Assembly: GCA_945893045.1 (NCBI GenBank)
Contig: CAMDEA010000081.1
Coordinates: 1 to 36,949 of the forward strand
Source of the DNA: Planctomyces sp. SH-PL62
Lineage (GTDB): Bacteria; Planctomycetota; Planctomycetia; Planctomycetales; Planctomycetaceae
DNA: 36,949 bases
Direction: 5' to 3'
In this document: in pieces, positions 16,642-22,735 of the stretch
Layout: each line of letters starts with the position of its first letter
Position numbering within the stretch: the first letter of the stretch is position 1
Program-made: the position numbers and the translations under genes
Notes under the pieces: generated by a model
The model's input: the letters and a program-made list of their open reading frames with translations, nothing else
What the model was told of the DNA's origin: nothing
The model's database searches: none

Positions 16642-17049
16642 ATGAACCTGTCACCTCGAAATGACTCTGTGGACCACTTGCCTTGGTCCGTGATGCTGCG
16701 ATTCGGAACCGTGCTGCTGGCTTGCGTCCTGCTGGCCATGAGCGCGGGTGCCTCTTTGACTTTGCCGATCGCCAACCTGTGCTATCTGTTCGGACTCAGC
16801 GGCATGGCGTTCTACTTCTGTCTGGAACTGGCCGCGGATTATCGCGCGGGCAGTTGTCAGCGTGCGAACTCCAGCTCCGCCGAACAACGTCTGACACGCC
16901 GCGTGCGCGCTGAGAACAGCACCGCCAAGCTCAACTCTCACGTCCTGTCCGCAGAGGACTCCACCGACAACATTGAACGTGCGATGGACAGCCACTCCGA
17001 CCTCGCCGTGTTTCTCGGAGCCCAAACGCAACCGACGCTGTCCGTCTAG
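16642..17049 (+). CDS. Small membrane protein of unknown function
   Basis: A 135-residue protein with two hydrophobic segments (about residues 20-40 and 43-65), then a polar, probably cytoplasmic or periplasmic, tail of about 70 residues with Ser/Arg/Glu-rich sequence. I do not recognise a family. The ATG at 16642 has AAAGGA 7 bases upstream, and the open frame upstream of it is not supported. It diverges from the giant kinase and precedes the response regulator-phosphatase gene on the same strand, so a membrane role in that signalling set is possible but unproven. Its stop is followed at once by a 144-bp palindromic element. Confidence 0.6.
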   Translation: MNLSPRNDSVDHLPWSVMLRFGTVLLACVLLAMSAGASLTLPIANLCYLFGLSGMAFYFCLELAADYRAGSCQRANSSSAEQRLTRRVRAENSTAKLNSHVLSAEDSTDNIERAMDSHSDLAVFLGAQTQPTLSV

Positions 17050-17050
17050 T

Positions 17051-17194
17051 CCTGAATCAAGCGACCCCGCTGACCTTGCGTCAGCGGTTTACGGGTTTCT
17101 GCGCTACTCGACGCTGAATATCGAGTGAAGTCCCAGTAGCGCAAAAACCCGCAAGCCACTGAGGCAAGCTCAGTGGGGGGGCGCTTGTTTGAGG
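17051..17194. repeat. Palindromic element, family D copy 1 (144 bp)
   Basis: The arms pair along their length: CCCCGCTGACCTTGCGTCAG near the left end against CACTGAGGCAAGCTCAGTGG at the right, and GGGTTTCTGCGCTACT against AGTAGCGCAAAAACCC in the middle. The outer ends (CCTGAATCAAGCG and CGCTTGTTTGAGG) also pair. A second copy is at 18566-18709. Arm-specific differences show that the two copies are inverted relative to each other. It may terminate or attenuate transcription before the phosphatase gene. Confidence 0.85.
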
Positions 17195-17244
17195 TCCAGC
17201 TCGCAGGACGGGTACTCCTGCCCCACTTCCAGATTGAAAGGCCA

Positions 17245-17264
17245 GACGGGCAATTGTGCCCGTC
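17245..17264. repeat. Short hairpin just upstream of the regulator-phosphatase start
   Basis: GACGGGCA and TGCCCGTC form an 8-bp stem with an ATTG loop, ending 10 bases before the ATG at 17275. The hairpin covers the place where a ribosome binding site would be expected, and no Shine-Dalgarno sequence is visible there, so it may limit translation initiation. It also resembles a common short planctomycete repeat. Confidence 0.5.
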
Positions 17265-17274
17265 CTACAAAATC

Positions 17275-18564
17275 ATGCGCATCCTGATTGCCGACGACGA
17301 CAAGATTCCGCTCAGCTTGCTTCGGTTTCAACTGGAACAATGGGGGCACACGGTGTTCACGGCTGAGAACGGTGCCCAAGCCTGGGAACTGTTTCAGCAC
17401 CACGACTTCCAGGTCGTGATCACCGATTGGGTGATGCCCGGTCTGACCGGCATCGAACTGCTCCGCAACATTCGCGCGGTCAATCGAGCTGGCTATGTCT
17501 ACGTCATCCTGCTGACTTCCAAAACGGAACATGAAGCTCTCGTCACCGGATTGCTCACCGGTGCGGACTCCTTCCTGACCAAGCCGGTCAATCCCGATGA
17601 ACTGCAAGCTCGACTGCGGCCGAGTCAGCGGATCATCGACCTCGAACAGCGCCTGGCCGAGCGGCAGCGCGAACTGGAAGACCGCCATCAGCGACTCTCG
17701 GAAGCCAACGCCAAGATGAAACGCAATCTGGCCGCGGCCGCAAATATCCAGCAGGAGCTGCTTCCCAAACGCTTGACCAACATTCCCGATGTGTCCTTCG
17801 CCTGGCATTACTCACCGTGTGACGAACTGGCCGGGGACATGTTGAATGTTCTGCCGCTGGATCAGGATCACGTCGGGGTCTTTATGCTCGACGTCAGCGG
17901 TCACGGCGTGCAAGCCGCGCTGCTGGCCGTGGGCGTTTGCCGGTCTCTCTCGTGCCATCAAGATCCGTCCTCGGTCTTGTGGCAGCGGCGGGATCAATCG
18001 GACGAGTACGAATTGCAGTCACCGGCCGCGGCCGTGACGCAGCTCAATGCGCGGATGACGGCCCAGTCGCTGGGCGAGCAATACTTCACGTTGTTCTACG
18101 GCATTCTCAACCGACACACCGGCGAGTTTCGTTACACCATCGCCGGCCATCCGCCTCCAGTGCTGATTGACGCATCCGGGCGCACGGCCTTGCTGCCGGG
18201 TGAGGGCCTGCCGGTCGGGATCATCGAGAACGACTACGACGAGCATCGTCTCCAACTGGCTCCGGGCGAGCGGCTGGTGTTCTACAGCGACGGTGTCACC
18301 GAAAGCATGAACCTCTCCGACGAACTGTTTGGAGCCTCGCGACTCTTTGAGACGCTGCAAGACTCAGCCCACCAGCCGCTCGGCACGGCGTTGTCCGAGG
18401 TCGTGAGCCAAGTCGCTGCTTGGCGCGGTGCGGCTCCAATTCACGACGACCTGTCGTTACTCGCGCTGGAGTACGCGCCACGTCAACCACTTGTTGAGCC
18501 ATCACTCGCCCGGCACGCCAGCGACGGGATTCTTCGAGCCTCTCTCGCTTGCGCGTCGAGCTAA
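17275..18564 (+). CDS. Response regulator fused to SpoIIE/RsbU-type PP2C phosphatase
   Basis: A 429-residue protein. The receiver (residues 1-120) begins MRILIADDDK, with phospho-acceptor Asp in VVITDWVMPGLTG and Lys in FLTKPVNPDEL. A coiled-coil linker (DLEQRLAERQRELEDRHQRL) leads into the phosphatase from about residue 160. Its metal-binding acids are in CDELAGDML, LDVSGHGVQAALLAV and IHDDLSLLAL. Such proteins dephosphorylate anti-sigma-factor antagonists (STAS) in partner-switching pathways, or act in related outputs; no STAS or anti-sigma kinase gene is in the window. The ATG at 17275 is chosen because it opens the receiver domain exactly. The upstream open frame is repeat-derived. The gene sits between two inverted copies of the 144-bp family D element. 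Confidence 0.88.
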   Translation: MRILIADDDKIPLSLLRFQLEQWGHTVFTAENGAQAWELFQHHDFQVVITDWVMPGLTGIELLRNIRAVNRAGYVYVILLTSKTEHEALVTGLLTGADSFLTKPVNPDELQARLRPSQRIIDLEQRLAERQRELEDRHQRLSEANAKMKRNLAAAANIQQELLPKRLTNIPDVSFAWHYSPCDELAGDMLNVLPLDQDHVGVFMLDVSGHGVQAALLAVGVCRSLSCHQDPSSVLWQRRDQSDEYELQSPAAAVTQLNARMTAQSLGEQYFTLFYGILNRHTGEFRYTIAGHPPPVLIDASGRTALLPGEGLPVGIIENDYDEHRLQLAPGERLVFYSDGVTESMNLSDELFGASRLFETLQDSAHQPLGTALSEVVSQVAAWRGAAPIHDDLSLLALEYAPRQPLVEPSLARHASDGILRASLACASS

Positions 18565-18565
18565 T

Positions 18566-18709
18566 CCTCAAACAATCCTCCCCCACTGAGCTTGCCTCAG
18601 TGGCTGGCGGGTTTTTGCGCTACCTTGGCATCACCCCAAAGTCTCGCGTGAGTAGCGCAGAAACCCGTGAACCACTGAGGCAAGCTCAGTGGGGGACGCT
18701 TGGTTGAGG
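18566..18709. repeat. Palindromic element, family D copy 2 (144 bp)
   Basis: It fills the gap between two convergent genes, whose stops are at 18564 and 18711, almost base for base. CCCCCACTGAGCTTGCCTCA (from 18580) pairs with TGAGGCAAGCTCAGTGGGGG (to 18695), GGGTTTTTGCGCTAC pairs with GTAGCGCAGAAACCC, and CCTCAAACAA pairs with TTGGTTGAGG at the tips. It is inverted relative to the copy at 17051. A stem of this size here could act as a bidirectional terminator. Confidence 0.88.
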
Positions 18710-18710
18710 G

Positions 18711-20102
18711 CTAAATGGACGACGTCGGCTTCAGCAGGTGCAGGTTCGCGATCGTGATGCCCGACAGCATCGAGCCGATGATCCCCAAGAAACCTTGATC
18801 GGTGCCGCACAGGAACAGGTTCTCGAGGTGCGTCGTGCCGGTGCGAATCTTGTGAGGCGCTCCGTAAACCGCGCCGTTGAAGTGGCTGGTGAACTTGGTG
18901 ATCGTGCGCGGCGTGAAGGCGTCGGTGTCGATGACGTGTGAGCGAAAGTCGGGCATGAAACGGAGCGCGGACTCCACAATCCGATTCGTCCAAGCGTCTT
19001 TCTCGGCGACGTACTCGTCCTGCGGCAGGTTCATCCAATAGTCGGGGTTCGCGAGTGCTGTGATACGGACACGACCCTCATCGAGCGGTGTCTCGTACTG
19101 AAAATTATTGGGCGAACAGATGATGCCGCTGCGCAAGTCGATCGGCTCGGTGGGGGCGTCGTACACGAATCGCTCGTTGTCGTTGTAGAAGATGATCGTC
19201 TCGTGGTGGCCGAGATCCGACGGCATCACGTCGAGTGAGAAAATCGTCTCGACGAACGAAACCGCTCCCGGCTGATAGGGCTGTTGGTCGGGCGGCGGGA
19301 CGTCGCACATCCGCATCGTCTCGGCCGAGCCGGCGCTCGACACGACGTGCTTGGCTTCGAGAACCTCGCCACTTTCGAGTTCCACGCCGGTGACTTTGCC
19401 GCCGTTCGACAAGATGCGCTTCACGCCCGACCGCAGCCGCAGTTCGCCGCCGAACTTGCGGTACTGTTGAACCACCTTCCGCATGATGAGCCGCACGCCC
19501 TCATGCGGCCGAGCGAAGCCTTCCAGAAAGATCGCCTTGAACATGATCACGAACTGCGTGAAGTCCATGTCGTGAGCGGTCGGACTGCCGTAGAACATCA
19601 GCGGGCAAAAGATCATGTCAACGAGCAGCGGATCGGTGATCTCACGGCTGACGATCTCGCGGGCGGAGGTCTCGCGGTTCGCGAGGTTCAGTTCGTCGTG
19701 CTGCTGGATTTGCGCGACGAGCCGCCGGAAACCGTCGATCTGGGACGGAAACATTTCAGCGACTTGCTGCTCGAAGAACGCGAACTCGTTCGTGAATCGC
19801 AGCGTCACGCCTGGGAAGGCGACGCTTGAACCACACTGCGGCGTGAGATCGAAATCTTCCCAACGCAGCCGCAGTTGTCGTAGCAGTTTGCTCAGCGGTC
19901 CGGTCTTCGTGCCGGGCTTGGCGTAGTTCGTGACCGCGTGCAGGCCAACATCGTGATCGCGTTTGCGGAGCCGATAAAACGAATTCAGCCCGCCGATCGT
20001 CGTGTGCTTCTCGACGATGCAAACGGGCCGTTCGTAATACGCCAGCCGAATCCCCGCCGCGAGTCCCGACAGGCCAGCTCCGATGATGATGGTGTCGTAC
20101 AT
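18711..20102 (-). CDS. Phytoene-desaturase-like FAD oxidoreductase (CrtI/retinol saturase family)
   Basis: A 463-residue flavoprotein. The N-terminal dinucleotide-binding motif IIGAGLSGLAAGIRL is followed by the acidic ribose-binding end VEKHTTIGGL. The C-terminal stretch LENLFLCGTDQGFLGIIGSM and a final SGITIAN helix close the FAD domain as in the CrtI family. Such enzymes desaturate, saturate or isomerise polyene or acyl chains. It lies downstream of a ketoacyl synthase and an acyl carrier protein, so a carrier-bound acyl chain is a plausible substrate, though a carotenoid substrate cannot be excluded. I start it at the ATG at 20102, directly before the FAD motif; the upstream extension is not family-like. 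The Shine-Dalgarno sequence is weak. Confidence 0.82.
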   Translation of the reverse strand: MYDTIIIGAGLSGLAAGIRLAYYERPVCIVEKHTTIGGLNSFYRLRKRDHDVGLHAVTNYAKPGTKTGPLSKLLRQLRLRWEDFDLTPQCGSSVAFPGVTLRFTNEFAFFEQQVAEMFPSQIDGFRRLVAQIQQHDELNLANRETSAREIVSREITDPLLVDMIFCPLMFYGSPTAHDMDFTQFVIMFKAIFLEGFARPHEGVRLIMRKVVQQYRKFGGELRLRSGVKRILSNGGKVTGVELESGEVLEAKHVVSSAGSAETMRMCDVPPPDQQPYQPGAVSFVETIFSLDVMPSDLGHHETIIFYNDNERFVYDAPTEPIDLRSGIICSPNNFQYETPLDEGRVRITALANPDYWMNLPQDEYVAEKDAWTNRIVESALRFMPDFRSHVIDTDAFTPRTITKFTSHFNGAVYGAPHKIRTGTTHLENLFLCGTDQGFLGIIGSMLSGITIANLHLLKPTSSI

Positions 20103-20142
20103 CGCAAAGTAAATCCGACGCGGGAGCTCGTCGTGAAGAGTT

Positions 20143-20616
20143 TCAGTTTCTCGACGAGATCGTCTTGTCGAGCGGTAGTCGATGGTTCGCAATCAACTCC
20201 AACCAGCCACGAAGGCCATCGAAATTCGCCTGAAAGAATTCCAAGAATCCAAAGTATCCCAACAAGATCACGTCATCATCCTGTGGTTGGCAATCACTGA
20301 ACAATACCTGCGACGACCAGCGCAGGACGGATGTCGAATCGGCAATTTCGAGTGTTGCCGTGCCACAGAGTAGAGCGACCGATCCGCCGCCAAAGCCGAC
20401 GGCTTCGGAACGATGGCTGGGACTGAGGTCGATCCCCAGTTGATCGGCAACCGATCTGGGGAAAACGACATTGTCCGCTCCTGTATCAACCAAAGCTGAA
20501 TAAGTCACGCAGCCACGAGAGCCGACGACGGTGAACGGGATTTCGGGACGCATCAGCAGCAATGGAGCGCCCGTTTCTGAGTCCATCGAGATCACCGACC
20601 GATAACGAAACTTCAT
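20143..20616 (-). CDS. Retropepsin-like aspartic protease domain protein
   Basis: A 157-residue single-domain protein. ALVDTGADNVVFP (about residues 41-53) carries the catalytic DTGA of retropepsin-fold proteases, and the downstream FGGG and hydrophobic VILLGYFGFL fit the second half of the fold. Such proteins act as homodimers. No signal peptide is seen, so it is cytoplasmic. The ATG overlaps the stop of the upstream DUF5678 gene as ATGA, indicating coupled translation. The target is unknown. The small size and tight pairing suggest a two-gene cassette lodged within the KS/ACP/oxidoreductase cluster. Confidence 0.8.
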   Translation of the reverse strand: MKFRYRSVISMDSETGAPLLLMRPEIPFTVVGSRGCVTYSALVDTGADNVVFPRSVADQLGIDLSPSHRSEAVGFGGGSVALLCGTATLEIADSTSVLRWSSQVLFSDCQPQDDDVILLGYFGFLEFFQANFDGLRGWLELIANHRLPLDKTISSRN

Positions 20617-20837
20617 CGCCGCGCACCGATGAAGACAGACTCAGGCCGGGGAACTTTTTGAAGAATGGGGTCCGAAGAACCACCTTCGATCGCCATTTGC
20701 CGAGCATCCATCCAAGTTGAGCCGTGGCCGATGATTTCCGTTTGCTCACGATTCCAGGCCACCCACTGGCCAGCGAATTCCACCGGAGCCGCCTTCGGCA
20801 AGTCTTCAATCACGGACGGATCAACTGAGGGATTCAT
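20613..20837 (-). CDS. DUF5678-like small protein, coupled to the retropepsin
   Basis: A 74-residue soluble protein. FAGQWVAWNREQTEIIGHG and the following Ala-rich helix and PILQKVPRPESVF strand match the pattern of DUF5678, a short domain of the form GKWVA-----I-hG---------A. Function is not known. The TGA overlaps the ATG of the protease gene by four bases. The arrangement, a tiny gene followed by a coupled small protease-fold gene, resembles toxin-antitoxin or substrate/adaptor-enzyme modules, but no activity can be read from the sequence. Confidence 0.65.
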   Translation of the reverse strand: MNPSVDPSVIEDLPKAAPVEFAGQWVAWNREQTEIIGHGSTWMDARQMAIEGGSSDPILQKVPRPESVFIGARR

Positions 20838-20856
20838 GCTGAATCTTCCGCCGATC

Positions 20857-21114
20857 TCAGGCTGTTGCGGTTTGCAGCTTCGGGATCAGGTATTGGACGG
20901 TGCTGGCCATCGTGCTCAGGAAGCCGTAGTCCTCTTCCGGAATCTGCACGCGGTACGCTTTGCGGAGTTCCATGACAATGTCGAGGAAGTCCATGCTGTC
21001 CAGTTCCATTTGTTCGCGAAATGGCACTTCGTCCTTCAGCGCCGTGAGGTCGTTGTCCGGAGCAATCCGGCAGAGGATCTTCATGATGACTTGTCGAATC
21101 TGATCGGCGCTCAT
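20857..21114 (-). CDS. Acyl carrier protein
   Basis: An 85-residue carrier protein. The phosphopantetheine attachment Ser lies in MELDSMDFLDIVMELRKAY, a clear match to the DS(L/M) motif at the start of helix II. The acidic FREQMELDSMD environment is family-typical. It follows the ketoacyl synthase with a 5-base gap and a GAGG ribosome site overlapping that gene's end, so both are expressed together. It is probably a specialised carrier for this cluster rather than the housekeeping AcpP, because it is linked to a dedicated ketoacyl synthase and CrtI-like enzyme and lies away from other fab genes. Confidence 0.92.
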   Translation of the reverse strand: MSADQIRQVIMKILCRIAPDNDLTALKDEVPFREQMELDSMDFLDIVMELRKAYRVQIPEEDYGFLSTMASTVQYLIPKLQTATA

Positions 21115-21119
21115 TCCTC

Positions 21120-22364
21120 TTACTCTCCCGAATACCGTTTCACGATGGTTGCGGAATTGATCCCCAACATGCCAAAGGAATTGTTGAGGATGTACTCGAC
21201 TCGGTCCATTTTCCTCGGCGTATTAGCCACGATTTGAGGCAGCGCACAACGAGGGTCCGGCCGATCGAGATTGATTGTAGCGTGGGCCATAAGGTCGTCA
21301 AACGCGGGGAGATTCCCCAAAAGTTCGAGCGCCCCGGCCGCTCCCATCGCGTGGCCGATGAAGCTCTTCGTGTTGTTGATCGCGAGGCTGGCTCGATCGC
21401 CGAAGACCTTGTGAATGGCGAGCGATTCCTCGATGTCCCCTTGTTCGGTCGCAGTCGCGTGGCTGCTGAGAATGTCGATCGCTTCCGGCCCGATACCCGC
21501 CCGACTCAGGGCCAGCGACATGCACTCCGCCTGCCGAGTTGGATCGGGCAGCACGAAGTCGGTCGCGTCGGAATTCATCGCATGTCCGACGATTTCGCCG
21601 TAAATCTTCGCTCCCCGCTTGAGCGCGTCGGGCAAGCGTTCCAGCGTGACGAGTCCGCCTCCTTCCGCGACGACGATGCCGTTGCGATCGAGATCAAACG
21701 GCCGCGAGGCGCGGGTCGGTTCGGAATTCGTGGCGAGTGCTCCCTGACTCTTGAAACCGGCGAAGATGCCGAATGTGTGAATGCTCTCAGAGACTCCGCC
21801 GGCGATTGCCAGATCGACTTCGCCCAGTCGCAACATCTGCAAGCCTTGAATGAAGCCCGCGTTTCCGGCGGCGCAAGCGGCTCCGATGCAGAGATGCGGG
21901 CCGGTGATCCCCAGGCTGAGCGTCACTTCACCGGCCGGGCTGTTGGCGACCGTGCGCGGGTTGTGGTGATGCGTCCAAACGCTGGTGTCGTAGTTGAACT
22001 TCGAGATCTCAAAAATCTCGTTTTCGGTCTCGACGTTACCGTGCTCGGTGATGCCGATGAAGACGCCGGCTCGGTCCTTGCGAACTTCGGCCCAATTCAA
22101 ACCACTGTGTTGAACGGCTTCGTTCGCACAATAGATCGCAATCGAGCCGGCTCGCGTACCGCGACGGACGTCCTTCCGCTTCTGATACTTCAACGGATCG
22201 AAGTTGCAGACGCCGGCCAGCGTCTCGCCGATGTAGCGGATTTCGTACTTGCTGACCCCGGACTTCCCCGCCAGCAAGTTGGCACGGTACTCGGCCAATG
22301 AGTTGCCGTTCGGAGCGGTCAGGCCGATGCCGGTGATAACAATGCGTTGATTCGGATCAGACAT
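21120..22364 (-). CDS. Beta-ketoacyl-ACP synthase II-like condensing enzyme
   Basis: A 414-residue enzyme of the FabF family, of normal length. The catalytic Cys lies in CIGAACAAGNAGF, the first His in SSHATATEQGD, and the Lys and second His in NNTKSFIGHAMGAAG, so the C-H-H triad is complete. The N-terminal RIVITGIGLTAPNGNS is also characteristic. It extends acyl chains on a carrier by decarboxylative condensation with malonyl-ACP. SSHATATEQGD departs from the usual THGTSTPLGD, which together with its gene context points to a specialised condensing enzyme. First gene of the minus-strand cluster with ACP and, further on, the CrtI-like oxidoreductase. Confidence 0.9.
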   Translation of the reverse strand: MSDPNQRIVITGIGLTAPNGNSLAEYRANLLAGKSGVSKYEIRYIGETLAGVCNFDPLKYQKRKDVRRGTRAGSIAIYCANEAVQHSGLNWAEVRKDRAGVFIGITEHGNVETENEIFEISKFNYDTSVWTHHHNPRTVANSPAGEVTLSLGITGPHLCIGAACAAGNAGFIQGLQMLRLGEVDLAIAGGVSESIHTFGIFAGFKSQGALATNSEPTRASRPFDLDRNGIVVAEGGGLVTLERLPDALKRGAKIYGEIVGHAMNSDATDFVLPDPTRQAECMSLALSRAGIGPEAIDILSSHATATEQGDIEESLAIHKVFGDRASLAINNTKSFIGHAMGAAGALELLGNLPAFDDLMAHATINLDRPDPRCALPQIVANTPRKMDRVEYILNNSFGMLGINSATIVKRYSGE

Positions 22365-22735
22365 CAGTGAGCCGCCACCCTCAAACAGGGTTCAATCCGA
22401 CCGCTGGGGCGGTCAAAGGGAGGGGGAGGTTAGCCGCGGTTGTGGGGCCTCGCAAGCAGTCAGTTTGTGGTCCTAGAACCGGTCAGGGGTCAGGTCTTCA
22501 AATTTCATTTTTGGCCTCGCGAATGACGTGCAATGTGAATTGGAACGGCGATGTGGAATCAAAGTCAGGGGTGAATCGCTAAGCCAAAAATGAAATTTGA
22601 AGACCTGACCCCGGATCGCACGCTTCTCGATGCAAAACCCGCATTCTCACGTTGTGGATAGACAGGTACTCTCCCGCCGATGTCGCGGACCAATGGGATT
22701 GTTCGCGAAGGTGTACCGCCCGAAAGGAGTCTCTC
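22365..22735. other. Divergent intergenic region containing a family B palindrome
   Basis: 371 bases separate the divergent ketoacyl synthase and acyl-CoA dehydrogenase. A short hairpin GACCGCTGGGGCGGTC lies at 22399-22414, and the family B palindrome fills 22479-22618. Promoters must flank it, but none is clear by eye. No coding frame is supported. Confidence 0.6.
22479..22618. repeat. Palindromic element, family B copy 2 (about 140 bp)
   Basis: The perfect 29-base inverted repeat has arms at 22486-22514 and 22584-22612 (arm begins GGGGTCAGGTCTTCAAATTT). The inside contains a further GTCAGGGG word. The copy at 8812 has the same arms, length and similar centre, but is more diverged. There is no transposase; the perfect arms suggest recent mobility. 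Confidence 0.9.
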
